Source: Bacteroidota bacterium (GTDB lineage: Bacteria > Bacteroidota > Bacteroidia > Bacteroidales > JAAUTT01). From it: a DNA stretch of 64,000 bases. The stretch spans positions 1-64,000 of the forward strand of contig JAUZOO010000013.1 of assembly GCA_030706405.1 (NCBI GenBank), read 5' to 3'. The notes under the pieces were generated by a model. It did not search any database and had not been told where the DNA came from. It saw nothing but the letters and a program-made list of their open reading frames with translations. Numbering within the stretch: the stretch's first letter is position 1; each line of letters opens with the position of its first letter. Below, one piece after another: positions 42,855 through 52,835 of this stretch. A program made the position numbers and the translations under genes.

Positions 42855-45800
42855 ATGAAAACATCCAATCATAACCAACAGCATTTCCGTCCTGCAACTT
42901 TGCTTGTTCTGCTGAGTTTATTTTTTTCGTCGGCTTTTGCCCAACAAACAATAACTCTAACTGGTAAGGTAATTGAAGAATCAAATCAAAAGCCTGTACC
43001 GGGTGCAACTATTAGCCTTAAAGGCTCGCAATCCGGGGTTATCAGCGCAATTGATGGTGTGTTCAGCTTACCCGTTAAACAAAAATTGCCAGTAACTCTA
43101 TCTATCAGTTTTGTTGGTCTGGAAACTCAGGAAATAGACGTATATGAAGCTGAACCATTAACCATTCAGCTTAAGGAAGGCACCGGCAACAAACTAAACG
43201 AAGTTGTAGTGGTAGGTTACGGAACCCAAACCCGTAAAGACCTTACCAGTGCGATTGTATCGGTAAAACCCGATGAAATTCAGAATATCCCTAAAGTGAG
43301 TATAAATGAACAGCTTCAGGGTAAAGCTGCGGGAGTTCAAATATCGTCGAACACCGGGATACCGGGCGAAGGAGTCTTTTTCAGAATTCGTGGCGCTACC
43401 TCTATAAATGCTACCAACGACCCTCTATATGTAGTCGACGGGGTATTTATCAATAGTCAGTCGCTCCAGTCAATGACAACCCAAGGGCAACGTACCAATC
43501 CTCTTGCCGATATTGCGGCTTCGGATATAGAATCGATTGAAATATTAAAAGACGCAAGTGCTACGGCTATTTACGGAGCCAGGGCAGCCAACGGGGTAGT
43601 CATCATTACAACCAAACGGGGAAAATATAATTCTCGTCCCAAGGTTAACCTGAATTCAACCGTAGGTTGGGCGTGGACTCCAAAACTATGGAATCTGGTG
43701 ACCGGGCCAGAACATGCCTCCATCATTAACGAAGCATGGATTAACGATGGAAAAAGTTTTGCAACCAGACCTTTCCGTCCTGTTAGTGAAGGAGGCCGGG
43801 GATTGCCTGAAGAACAAAAAACGTACGACAGACTTAACGATGTATTCCGAACAGGTCTTCTGCAATCTTACAGTGCGTCAGTTTCCGGAGGAACACAAAA
43901 TACCAAGTATTATATAGGGGGCGATTATACCAAACAGGAAGCCACAATGAGACCTGTTTATTTTCAGCGAGAAGGGGGCAAAATTAACCTCGATCAGAAG
44001 ATTTCTAAATATGTAACCTTAAGTATTAGTAATTCTATTTCAAAAACTTACCGAAAACAAGCCCGTATTGGAGATGGGCCTAATGGCGGAATGTTACAAG
44101 CTGCGTTGCACACCCCAACATATTTGCCAAAGTTTAATGCAGACGGAAGCTATGCCAAATGGGCTGGTTTTGATAACCTCGATGTGTTAATCAAATACAC
44201 CAATATGAACTCGAACAGTTACCGTTATATTGGAAATTTTAAAGCTCAGGTTGATGTGCTACCTAACGTGCACTTTACATCTAGCTGGGGAATTGACCTT
44301 AATGATTATGACGAATTTCAATATTGGAACTCATTTACTAGTCTTGGGGCTCCTACAACTGCCGGAGCTCCTGGCGGTTCGGGTAGTGAAGCAAATACCA
44401 AAAATATTGTTTGGACCAATGAGCAAACCTTCGAATTTGTACCCAAACTGGGTAATAAGCAAAGCTTATCGGTGTTGGTCGGAAACTCGCTGCTGGATAA
44501 TCGCAAAACTTTTCTTTCGGCCAATGGTAGCGGATTTCCAAATGATGCATTCGAACTAATAACCTCGGCAGCCACCCGTACCAGTGATAACGACCACACC
44601 GAATCGGGGCTGGCCTCATACTTTGGAAGAGTTAATTACGACTTTGCTAAGAAATATTTCCTGACCTTCAGCTTAAGGTTTGACGGTTCTTCTAAGTTTG
44701 GCTCAAAAAATAAATGGGGAACATTTCCGTCGGTTGGGCTCGCCTGGCAGTTAAAAGAAGAGGCTTTTCTGAAAAATGTGGAATGGCTTAACAGCTTAAA
44801 ACTGAGAGGAAGCTTTGGTATTATTGGTAACCAAAATGGCATCAACAACTTCGCATCCCAAGGTCTTTGGGGAGGAGGGTATAACTATGCCGGCCTGCCT
44901 GGTATAGCTCCGGAACAGTTAGCCAATGAAAACTTAAAATGGGAAACAACCCGGCAAACGGATTTCGGCCTTAACTTAAACATCCTCAATGGCATTTTAG
45001 ATCTGGAATTAGACTATTACCAAAAATATACCACTGGATTATTGCTTCAGTTTCCTCTTCCTTATAAAACCGGATATACGTCAATTTATAGAAACGACGG
45101 GGAGATTAGTAATAAAGGGTTTGAAGTAACATTAACTTCATTAAATATCAATAAAAAGAACATAAAGTGGTCTACGTCGATAAATATTGCTCAGAATAAG
45201 AACCTTATCGAAAAGTTATCGATACCTATTAACCAGTATACCCGCGAGTGGGTACGGATGGAGCAGGGACATCCTTTGTATTCATTTTATCTCTATAAAC
45301 AGCTATACGTTGATCCCCAAACCGGCAACTCGGTATTTGAAGGTCAGGATGCTTCCGGTAATGTTCCAACAAGTGCCCGACAGGTTATGGGCAATACCTG
45401 GCCAAAACTTTACGGAGGTATCACAAATAATTTTCAGTATAAAAACTTTGATCTTAGCATTTTCTTCAACTTTAACTATGGTAATGATGTATTTAACCTC
45501 AACCGTTATTTCCTTGAGTCGGGTGGAACCCGGGATGATAAACGCGCTTTACATGCCAATCAGCTAAAACGCTGGCAAAAACCTGGCGACATCACGGACG
45601 TTCCCCGTGTTACCACCATTGGAAATAACTATAATCTGCAACAAAACAGCCGGTTCCTTGAAGATGGTTCGTTTTTACGACTTTCGTCGCTTACCCTTGG
45701 TTATACATTGCCTGAAACCATTTCCCGCAAGATTAATCTTAACAAAGTTAAAGTGTACGTTACCGGCTCTAACCTTTGGTTGCTGAGAAAATACACTGAT

Positions 45801-45911
45801 CCGGATCCGGAAATTAACGTTGCCGGCGAAAACCAAAATGTACAAGGGCTTGATCTGGGTACGCCTCCTCAACCCCGCACTTTCCAGTTTGGGTTAAATC
45901 TTACATTTTAA
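42855..45911 (+). CDS. SusC/RagA-family TonB-dependent transporter (locus C)
   Basis: A 1018-residue transporter with a signal peptide (LLSLFFSSAFAQQ), a CarboxypepD_reg-like domain, the linker EVVVVGYGTQTRKDLTSAIV, plug motifs FFRIRGATSINATNDPLYVVDGVF and IEILKDASATAIYGARAANGVVIITT, and a C-terminal FQFGLNLTF. It is more diverged from the two copies at 17-27 kb than they are from each other. It is followed by SusD and an M14 metallopeptidase, so the cargo is more likely a peptide than a glycan. The operator-promoter and a Cys-Cys leader ORF upstream tie it to the sulfur regulon. Confidence 0.93.
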   Translation: MKTSNHNQQHFRPATLLVLLSLFFSSAFAQQTITLTGKVIEESNQKPVPGATISLKGSQSGVISAIDGVFSLPVKQKLPVTLSISFVGLETQEIDVYEAEPLTIQLKEGTGNKLNEVVVVGYGTQTRKDLTSAIVSVKPDEIQNIPKVSINEQLQGKAAGVQISSNTGIPGEGVFFRIRGATSINATNDPLYVVDGVFINSQSLQSMTTQGQRTNPLADIAASDIESIEILKDASATAIYGARAANGVVIITTKRGKYNSRPKVNLNSTVGWAWTPKLWNLVTGPEHASIINEAWINDGKSFATRPFRPVSEGGRGLPEEQKTYDRLNDVFRTGLLQSYSASVSGGTQNTKYYIGGDYTKQEATMRPVYFQREGGKINLDQKISKYVTLSISNSISKTYRKQARIGDGPNGGMLQAALHTPTYLPKFNADGSYAKWAGFDNLDVLIKYTNMNSNSYRYIGNFKAQVDVLPNVHFTSSWGIDLNDYDEFQYWNSFTSLGAPTTAGAPGGSGSEANTKNIVWTNEQTFEFVPKLGNKQSLSVLVGNSLLDNRKTFLSANGSGFPNDAFELITSAATRTSDNDHTESGLASYFGRVNYDFAKKYFLTFSLRFDGSSKFGSKNKWGTFPSVGLAWQLKEEAFLKNVEWLNSLKLRGSFGIIGNQNGINNFASQGLWGGGYNYAGLPGIAPEQLANENLKWETTRQTDFGLNLNILNGILDLELDYYQKYTTGLLLQFPLPYKTGYTSIYRNDGEISNKGFEVTLTSLNINKKNIKWSTSINIAQNKNLIEKLSIPINQYTREWVRMEQGHPLYSFYLYKQLYVDPQTGNSVFEGQDASGNVPTSARQVMGNTWPKLYGGITNNFQYKNFDLSIFFNFNYGNDVFNLNRYFLESGGTRDDKRALHANQLKRWQKPGDITDVPRVTTIGNNYNLQQNSRFLEDGSFLRLSSLTLGYTLPETISRKINLNKVKVYVTGSNLWLLRKYTDPDPEINVAGENQNVQGLDLGTPPQPRTFQFGLNLTF

Positions 45912-45935
45912 CAAATCTTAATTCAGGTTTTAATC

Positions 45936-47270
45936 ATGAAAAAATATTTATTATACATACCATTAGCGCTGTTCGCAAGCTGCAATATCTTGGATATTCA
46001 GCCCGAAACCAAAATCTCCAACGAGTCCGCAATTGTAGATGCAACCAGCCTCGAAACTGCTCTTACCGGAGCCTATAACAGTTTAAGATCAAGCCAGGGC
46101 GCTTCTTTTCAGTCTGTAGGTTATCTGAACGGCGACAATGTAAAATGGACAGGAACCTGGGCTTACCTTGCCCAGTTCAACCAACACAATGTTCGTCCGG
46201 ATAATTCATGGCTTCCCAGCGTATTTTCAGCATTTTATAACACAATCAATTCAGCAAACCTGGTTATTAATGCAGCTCCGGGCATAACCGATCCTTTGCT
46301 GGCTAGTAGCAGGCGAAAACAAATTCTTGGTGAAGCCTATTTCATCCGGGCTATTTCGTATTTCGATTTTTCAAGAATTTGGGGCGGGGCACAGCTTGTA
46401 ACTAAACCAACGATAGTCGAAACCGATAACATAAATATCGCCAGAAGTTCTTTGGCAGAAACACAGTCGTTCATATTGGATGATTTGAACAGAGCCGACA
46501 CATCATTGCTTACAACAACCAACCGTAACAAAATAACCCGTAAAACGGTTTGGGCGCTTAAAGCAAGATTTCATCTTTACCGGCAAGAATGGGTATTGGC
46601 CGATACTTTTGCAACCCGGCTCATCAAGGATAACGCCAATTACGGTCTGGTGTCTCCCTACAGTGCATTTTTTGCAAATAGTGCAGCCAATACCACGGAG
46701 TCTATTCTGGAATTGCAATATGCCACCGGAGAAACCAACGGACATAGTAATTATTGGCAACCATCAACAAATGGGGGGCGTTACGAATGGGCTCCATCCG
46801 ATGATATTGTTACACTGTTAAATGACCCGACAATTGGCGGAAACAGAAAAGCCCTGATAGCTAAAACATCGGCAGGGAAATGGTATGGAAATTTATATTA
46901 CCGAAAACCAGCTACCGATCCCACGTATGTATTTCGTATTGCCGAAATGTATCTGATCAGAGCAGAAGCCAAGGCCCACGAGAACAAAATTTCGGAAGGA
47001 TTGGCCGACCTTAATGCAATACGATCCAGAGCTGGTGTCGCTACTCTTTCATCCACAGCCATCGCCTCTGCCGATGCTCTTTTAACAGCAATAGAAACTG
47101 AACGCCGGGTTGAGTTTGCCCTTGAGCCTCACCGTTGGTTCGATCTGGTACGCACCGGAAGAGCCGGAGCAGTACTTGGAGTGACAGATACTAACAAATG
47201 GTTAATGCCTATTCCGCAGGATGCAATTAATGCGGATAATACGCTTACGCCAAACCCTGGTTACAATTAA
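45936..47270 (+). CDS. SusD/RagB-family lipoprotein (locus C)
   Basis: A 444-residue lipoprotein (MKKYLLYIPLALFASCNILDIQP) with SusD hallmarks RRKQILGEAYFIRAISYFDFSRIWGGAQLV, FRIAEMYLIRAEAKA and EFALEPHRWFDLVRTGRAGAVLG, ending MPIPQDAINADNTLTPNPGYN. At 444 residues it is shorter than the SusD proteins at 15.8 and 21.8 kb, the RagB/peptide-type size range. It starts 25 bp after SusC and is the surface lid of that transporter. Confidence 0.92.
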   Translation: MKKYLLYIPLALFASCNILDIQPETKISNESAIVDATSLETALTGAYNSLRSSQGASFQSVGYLNGDNVKWTGTWAYLAQFNQHNVRPDNSWLPSVFSAFYNTINSANLVINAAPGITDPLLASSRRKQILGEAYFIRAISYFDFSRIWGGAQLVTKPTIVETDNINIARSSLAETQSFILDDLNRADTSLLTTTNRNKITRKTVWALKARFHLYRQEWVLADTFATRLIKDNANYGLVSPYSAFFANSAANTTESILELQYATGETNGHSNYWQPSTNGGRYEWAPSDDIVTLLNDPTIGGNRKALIAKTSAGKWYGNLYYRKPATDPTYVFRIAEMYLIRAEAKAHENKISEGLADLNAIRSRAGVATLSSTAIASADALLTAIETERRVEFALEPHRWFDLVRTGRAGAVLGVTDTNKWLMPIPQDAINADNTLTPNPGYN

Positions 47271-47306
47271 ATATTTATCTCAACGACAATCATAAAATCA
47301 GATATC

Positions 47307-49880
47307 ATGAAAAGAATTTTTACGTCCCTTCTTCTGTTGGTTATAGTATTAACCTCAAGCAAAAACGGGTATAGTCAGGTTGCACTTTCCTACTATCTGC
47401 CACAAAATGTACAGTACAATCAATCGATTCCTAAGCCTAATGAGCTTTTGGGTTATCAGGTAGGCGAATGGCATGTAAGTCACGACCAAATCGTTTCATA
47501 TTTTCGTCAGTTAGCACAGGTTTCGGGAAGAATCAAATACGAAGTTTATGGCAAAACCCATGAAGGCAGACCTCTGACAGTTGCCATTATCAGTTCCGAA
47601 GCCAATATCAAACGTCTCGAAGAAATTCGCCGGCAACATCTTCAATTGAGTGATCCTTCGTTATCTTCAAAGGTAAACATCGACGAGCTGCCTGTAGTAG
47701 TTTGGCTTAGCCATAGCATTCACGGGAACGAGGCCAGCGGGGCAAACAGCGCCCTGTTAACAGGATATTATTTTGCTGCGGCTACCGGTAAAGAAATTGA
47801 CGATTTGCTCGACAAGACGATCATCATTATCGATCCGGCCACAAACCCCGATGGTATCCACCGTTTTTCAGGATGGGTTAATGCGAACAAGAGCATTCAG
47901 GGCAATACCGATCCCCTAAGCCGGGAGCATAACGAAGCCTGGCCCGGAGGACGCACCAACCATTATTGGTTCGACCTCAACAGGGATTGGCTTCCTATTG
48001 AACAACCGGAATCGGAAAACCGTATTAAGAAGCTTTTAACCTGGAAACCAAATATACTTGTAGATCAACACGAACAAGGAACTAATGCAACGTTCCATTT
48101 CTCTCCAGGCGAACCTAACCGTGTGAATCCACTTATTCCGAAAGAAAATCAAGAATTAACCCAAAAACTCGCCGATAATTATGCAAAAGCGTTCGACGCT
48201 ATTGGAACTTTCTACACTTCAGGCGAACGTTATGATGATTATTACATTGGCCGCGGTCCCACGTTCCTCGATTTAAACGGTGGAGTATCGCTTCTTTTTG
48301 AACAGGCCAGCGTCAGGGGCTTTGCTCAGGAATCGGATAACGGATTGCTTACTTTCCCTTATGCCATCCGCAACCAGTTTACAGGCGAACTCTCTACCGT
48401 AAAAACAGCGTTTAACCTTCGTAAGGATTTTATTAACTATCAGAAAAAATATTATTCGTCGGCCATTGACGATGCTGGTAAAAGCGTACAGAAAGCCTAT
48501 GTATTTGGTTCGGAATACGATCATACCACCACGTTTAAGCTTGCTCAATTTCTAAGTACTCACGGAATTAAATCGTACCTACTGAAACGTGATGTAAACA
48601 CCGCCAAACAGTCATTCAAATCAAGTCAGGCTTATGTTGTTCCTTTGGATCAACCGCAGTATCGCCTTATTCAATCAATCTTTGGAATACATAAAAACCC
48701 CAAAGACAGTATTTTTTATGATGTATCGGCATGGAATATTCCCCAAGCTTACAATCTCCCTTTTGACGGCGTAGCGAGTTATTCCGATTTGTCGGGCGAC
48801 GAATTTTCAGTTTCACAACAACCCAAAGGCAAGATTATTGGCAGTGGAACTGCTTATGCCTATATTTTTAAATGGGAAGATTATAATGCTCCAAAGGCTT
48901 TGTTCCGTTTAGAAAAAGAAGGCATCATTGTAAAAGTAGCCAACGAGTCCTTCGAAACTCTCGATGGTCTTAAATTCGACCGGGGAGCAATACTTATTCC
49001 GCTAGGTGTAATCAATACCGACCAAACCAAAGTTGATAAAATCATAGCCGAAATCACAGAAAAAGATGGCATTGATGTTTATCGTTTAAATACTGGCGAC
49101 AATAAATCTGTTGATTTGGGAAGTCCTTCGTTCTCTAAACTTACCCTACCACGTATTGCCATTCTTACCGAAGATGGAGTTAATGCTATCGGAGCCGGAC
49201 AAATATGGCACTTGCTCGATACCAAATATAACATTCCGGTTACGTTACTTCCTGTAAAGCTGTTGCGTTCTGCCGATTTGGATAAATTTAATGTCATTGT
49301 TTTACCCGATGGTAATTATCAGGCATTAGATGCTCGGGTAACTGAGAAAATCCAGAATTGGACGGCTTCAGGCAATACGCTCATTGCTATTGACAAAGCC
49401 ACCACCTGGCTAAACAGCATCAAACTTGTTTCTGTTGATTTCAAAAAGGATGAAGATAAAGCTCCCGGACTCGATTACAAAAACACGCTGGTATATAACG
49501 CTTCACGCGAAGTGCCAGGCTCCGTTTTCGAAACCAAACTTGATCTGACCCATCCGATTAACTATGGTTTTAAGAAAGATAAAGTGCCATTTTTTAAGGA
49601 TAATGATTTGATTCAGATTAAAACCGATGACAATGGACGTAACTATCCCGTTAAGTTTACCAAATCGTCGTTACTCGACGGATATGCACCTACCGGTTTT
49701 GAAAAGGCACTTGGAAATACTCCGGCATTTGGAATTTTTGCATCAAAACGCGGACGCGTCGTAGCCTTTTATAACAACATTAATTTCAGAGGATATTGGC
49801 TTGGAACCAACCGATTTTTTGCCAATGCACTGTTCTTTGGAGACATTATCCGTTTATCCTCTGGCTTCAATCGCGAATAA
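47307..49880 (+). CDS. Secreted M14-family zinc carboxypeptidase-like protein
   Basis: An 857-residue exported protein (signal LLLVIVLTSSKNGYSQ). The M14 catalytic fold covers about residues 45-370: EVYGKTHEGRPL, the zinc motif HGNE in SIHGNEASGANSA, IDPATNPDGI and the third ligand in ILVDQHEQG. The C-terminal 400 residues are probably beta-rich and include a glutamine-amidotransferase-like segment (LPDGNYQALDARVTEKIQNW). It directly follows SusC and SusD, so it likely trims peptides or amide-linked conjugates at the surface or in the periplasm for uptake. Whether substrates are cysteine-rich, such as glutathione-type peptides, is only suggested by the sulfur-type promoter. Confidence 0.85.
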   Translation: MKRIFTSLLLLVIVLTSSKNGYSQVALSYYLPQNVQYNQSIPKPNELLGYQVGEWHVSHDQIVSYFRQLAQVSGRIKYEVYGKTHEGRPLTVAIISSEANIKRLEEIRRQHLQLSDPSLSSKVNIDELPVVVWLSHSIHGNEASGANSALLTGYYFAAATGKEIDDLLDKTIIIIDPATNPDGIHRFSGWVNANKSIQGNTDPLSREHNEAWPGGRTNHYWFDLNRDWLPIEQPESENRIKKLLTWKPNILVDQHEQGTNATFHFSPGEPNRVNPLIPKENQELTQKLADNYAKAFDAIGTFYTSGERYDDYYIGRGPTFLDLNGGVSLLFEQASVRGFAQESDNGLLTFPYAIRNQFTGELSTVKTAFNLRKDFINYQKKYYSSAIDDAGKSVQKAYVFGSEYDHTTTFKLAQFLSTHGIKSYLLKRDVNTAKQSFKSSQAYVVPLDQPQYRLIQSIFGIHKNPKDSIFYDVSAWNIPQAYNLPFDGVASYSDLSGDEFSVSQQPKGKIIGSGTAYAYIFKWEDYNAPKALFRLEKEGIIVKVANESFETLDGLKFDRGAILIPLGVINTDQTKVDKIIAEITEKDGIDVYRLNTGDNKSVDLGSPSFSKLTLPRIAILTEDGVNAIGAGQIWHLLDTKYNIPVTLLPVKLLRSADLDKFNVIVLPDGNYQALDARVTEKIQNWTASGNTLIAIDKATTWLNSIKLVSVDFKKDEDKAPGLDYKNTLVYNASREVPGSVFETKLDLTHPINYGFKKDKVPFFKDNDLIQIKTDDNGRNYPVKFTKSSLLDGYAPTGFEKALGNTPAFGIFASKRGRVVAFYNNINFRGYWLGTNRFFANALFFGDIIRLSSGFNRE

Positions 49881-49922
49881 CTCATTAGTTTAAGAAATAA
49901 CAATAAATCCGCGGGGATTTTT

Positions 49923-49975
49923 CGATGCAGGTAAGGTTCATTTTAATGAATCTTGCTTTGCATCGATATTTTTTT
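49923..49975 (+). terminator. Rho-independent terminator after the M14 gene
   Basis: CGATGCA...TTGCATCG with inner TTCATT/AATGAA forms a long hairpin followed by ATATTTTTTT. Confidence 0.8.
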
Positions 49976-50081
49976 AATTGACTGATTTTATATCATATAA
50001 GTAATTTAATGCATCTGTAATAAAAACCAGCATTGAATTATAGGGATTGATTATTCGAACGTCTTGTAAAATATTCTAACA

Positions 50082-51320
50082 ATGAATTTAAATACTAAAA
50101 GTAAGTTTCCATTACATTTTCAGATACTCGCTGCATTGATTCTTGGTTCTGTTTTTGGCTATTTCCTGCCAGCATGGACCGACTATACTAACTGGATTGG
50201 AATTATATTCCTTCGAATTTTAAATATGGTAGTAATTCCACTGATTTTATGCTCTATTATCGGAGGAGTTGCTTCGCTAGGAAAATCAGAATCGATGGGG
50301 ACGTTAGCGTTAAAAACGATGGGGTTTTACCTCGTTACTACCGTATTAGCAATTATCACCGGCTTTACTTTGGTCTCACTCGTAAAGCCCGGAGTTGGAG
50401 TGCCCTTAAACCTTTCGGGTTCAGTTGAAAAGATAACTGTTGGAACTGACAAATTTGGAGAGATATTGCTAAACATTGTTCCTAAAAATATTTTTGAGGC
50501 ACTTGCTCAGGGACAAATGTTGCCGATTATCTTTTTTGCGGTTGTCTTTGGTTATTTTATTACCAAGACGTCAGATTCATCTCAAACATTTCTAAAGAAT
50601 TTCTTTGCATCAAGTCTTGATGCAATAATGCATATTACGCTGTTTGTTATCAGATTAGCACCTTTTGGTATTTTCAGTATAGCGGCTAAAGAAATCGCTC
50701 GTCAGGTTTTACTGGGAAATAATATCGAAGATTTATTAAGTCGTTTGGGACTATTTGTGCTTATTGTGATCATAGGGCTGCTTTTTCACGGAATAGTAAC
50801 CATGTCATTAATTCTTAAATTTGTGGGAAGGGTAAATCCATGGAAACATCTCCGAAATATGGCAACCCCTCTGATTACCGCTTTTACCACCTCTTCAACC
50901 AATGCTACCTTACCTCTGACAATGGAAGCAGTAGAAGAAAACGACGGAGTATCGCCCAGAATTATTGGCTTTACAATTCCCCTGGGAGCTACCATCAACA
51001 TGAATGGAACCGCATTATACGAATGTGTTGCAGCTCTTTTTATTGCACAGGTTTATGGCATCCATCTTACATTTGTACAACAATTGTTGGTTATCCTAAC
51101 CTCCCTGCTTGCTGCAGTTGGCGCAGCCGGTGTTCCCATGGCCGCAATAGTGATGATGGTAATAATATTTAAATCTGTAGGATTACCTCTCGAAGGTATC
51201 AGCCTTATTTTGCCCGTGGACCGTATTCTCGATATGTTCCGCACAGCAGTAAATACTTATGGCGATACATGTGCTGCCGTAGTTATTGCCCGATCTGAAG
51301 GCGAAGAATTATCCATCTAA
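50082..51320 (+). CDS. Dicarboxylate/amino acid:cation symporter (DAACS family)
   Basis: A 412-residue membrane protein with about eight helices and the DAACS signatures: the serine-rich AFTTSSTNATLPLTMEAVEE, GFTIPLGATINMNGTALYE and the C-terminal ILPVDRILDMFRTAVNTYGDTCAAVVIARSEGEEL. Members carry glutamate, aspartate, serine or cystine with Na+ or H+. It follows the SusCD-peptidase genes but after a strong terminator, so it may have its own promoter. A cystine/TcyP-like role would fit the surroundings, yet general glutamate uptake is equally possible from sequence. Confidence 0.85.
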   Translation: MNLNTKSKFPLHFQILAALILGSVFGYFLPAWTDYTNWIGIIFLRILNMVVIPLILCSIIGGVASLGKSESMGTLALKTMGFYLVTTVLAIITGFTLVSLVKPGVGVPLNLSGSVEKITVGTDKFGEILLNIVPKNIFEALAQGQMLPIIFFAVVFGYFITKTSDSSQTFLKNFFASSLDAIMHITLFVIRLAPFGIFSIAAKEIARQVLLGNNIEDLLSRLGLFVLIVIIGLLFHGIVTMSLILKFVGRVNPWKHLRNMATPLITAFTTSSTNATLPLTMEAVEENDGVSPRIIGFTIPLGATINMNGTALYECVAALFIAQVYGIHLTFVQQLLVILTSLLAAVGAAGVPMAAIVMMVIIFKSVGLPLEGISLILPVDRILDMFRTAVNTYGDTCAAVVIARSEGEELSI

Positions 51321-51343
51321 AATTCCATCTTTTACAAATGAAG

Positions 51344-51376
51344 AAAGGGCGGTTCTCACGAACGGCCCTTTGTTTT
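51344..51376 (+). terminator. Rho-independent terminator after the symporter gene
   Basis: AAAGGGCGGTTC-TCAC-GAACGGCCCTTT followed by GTTTT, about 25 bp after the stop codon. Confidence 0.8.
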
Positions 51377-51515
51377 ACAAACTACTAACTAACCTAATTT
51401 ATATATTTCAAATATGACACAGCTTTACTAATTCACAGATTACCAAAACGATTTCTAATCCGTTTTGGTGGTATTTGTCGAAATTCGGGGCTAAAACGAA
51501 TGGATTGTATCTTTT

Positions 51516-52487
51516 TTAAACATATTCCGAAACAAATTTATCAGTATCAACTTTACGTTCATCCAGGCAAGTAATTGATTGTATATGACGTTTTAGCTTA
51601 TGCGGAAAAATATCTTTTATCGTTATCAGAATGGCTATTTCGGCAATATCGTCGTACATTTTATTGGCATTGATGCCCATTACTTTCATCGTTGATGATA
51701 ACTTCATGTATGCACTCATCATGGGGGGCAGGGTTTCCCGATGTTTCCGTAAGGCTTTTAACAGAATAGAAAAATCTTCCTCCCGATTAGTACCCAAAAA
51801 CAATCCTACAGGTAATCTGGAAAGATCAGGCCGTAAAGGAGATAAGGAATCTATAAGATTTTCGTCATCTGGGAAATATATACTTAAATAATGAAATAGT
51901 ATATCCTGGGCTTGTGGATTAAAATGATGGAATAAGGTTACCTTGCCTATAAAATACCGCGCCGTTGGATACCTGACAATCAAGGCTCCTAACCCATCCC
52001 AAAGATTATCCAGGGCAAACAACGACTTACTTCCTGTCTTCGTAGCCTGATACTCCGGACGAATAAATGCCCTCCCTAATTCAATACAAAATGGCAAGTA
52101 TTTATTTTTAAACCGTTGCGAATAACGAAAACACCCTGTCATGGCAAAACTTAACTTTCCCTGATTATTATTGGCTTTCTGGTTACAGACTAAATACCGG
52201 TAACCGCCTATAATCTCTTGTGCTTCGGGATTCCAAACGATCAGTTGCCGGTATGGAACCTTCATGGTGTCAAAAATATCAATATCAATAATTCCGCCAC
52301 TTCCACCTCCGGCATTGCGATACGTTATTTCCCGTAACCTGGCCACTTCCAGCATCAGGTTGGGGGCTTCATGATATGAAAATGAATATATCTGGTTACC
52401 TCCTTTATTGGTATTTCGTAAAAAACGTTCGGGGGTAAGCTCCTCTATAAGTAAATTCTTATTAATTGGAGAGATTATATTTTTCAT
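51516..52487 (-). CDS. OlsB/GlsB-like GNAT-type N-acyltransferase (hemolysin-like)
   Basis: A 323-residue protein resembling the acyl-ACP-dependent N-acyltransferases (OlsB; GlsB of glycine-lipid synthesis, often annotated hemolysin). LMLEVARLREITYRNAGGGSGG, DTMKVPYRQLIVWNPEAQEIIGGYRYL and CIELGRAFIRPEYQ are characteristic. It would put a 3-hydroxy-fatty acid on an amino acid to start an aminolipid. No partner O-acyltransferase is nearby. The operator-promoter is only about 24 bp upstream of its start codon, so expression appears tied to the sulfur regulon. One reading is that sulfur shortage changes membrane lipid composition. The amino acid acylated is unknown. Confidence 0.65.
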   Translation of the reverse strand: MKNIISPINKNLLIEELTPERFLRNTNKGGNQIYSFSYHEAPNLMLEVARLREITYRNAGGGSGGIIDIDIFDTMKVPYRQLIVWNPEAQEIIGGYRYLVCNQKANNNQGKLSFAMTGCFRYSQRFKNKYLPFCIELGRAFIRPEYQATKTGSKSLFALDNLWDGLGALIVRYPTARYFIGKVTLFHHFNPQAQDILFHYLSIYFPDDENLIDSLSPLRPDLSRLPVGLFLGTNREEDFSILLKALRKHRETLPPMMSAYMKLSSTMKVMGINANKMYDDIAEIAILITIKDIFPHKLKRHIQSITCLDERKVDTDKFVSEYV

Positions 52488-52510
52488 TATATATCAGATA
52501 TTTTGATACA

Positions 52511-52602
52511 CAAACATATCACTTTAGCCTGCGACGTTCTATAACGGGAATATGGTATTTATTCATCCCTAAAATTCGGTAGGAACAGGTAGTATATATG
52601 CG
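52511..52602 (-). promoter_or_regulatory. Operator-promoter 7 (acyltransferase gene)
   Basis: ATAAC-N8-GGTAT (52541-52558), 6 bp, ATCCC-N8-GGTAG (52565-52582), then GTAGTATATATGCG (52589-52602). CAAA at 52511-52514 is 26 bp from the nearest half-site. Confidence 0.78.
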
Positions 52603-52711
52603 TACAAAATAATCAAGCATTAATAAAACCTTTATAATAACAGCTTAACGCACGTTCTATCCTTCCACATATCCTTATTTTAAGTATTGATAACTAAACA
52701 GATGAAGTATA

Positions 52712-52806
52712 AATAAGTAAAAACACTTATCACATCTCCCATAATGTCGGTATTCAAAATACCGCGTTGTTGGTATTAAAATGGCGATTTATTCCCTGCA
52801 TTTTTG
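52712..52806 (+). promoter_or_regulatory. Operator-promoter 8 (PBP-like gene)
   Basis: CTCCC-N8-GGTAT (52736-52753), 5 bp, ATACC-N8-GGTAT (52759-52776), 26 bp, TTTG (52803-52806). The inner pair makes CGGTATT-CAA-AATACCG. The distal element is weaker (TAAGTAAAAACAC near 52714). It is divergent from operator-promoter 7. Confidence 0.78.
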
Positions 52807-52835
52807 TATCGTAATAATTCACCAATGAGACAGAT

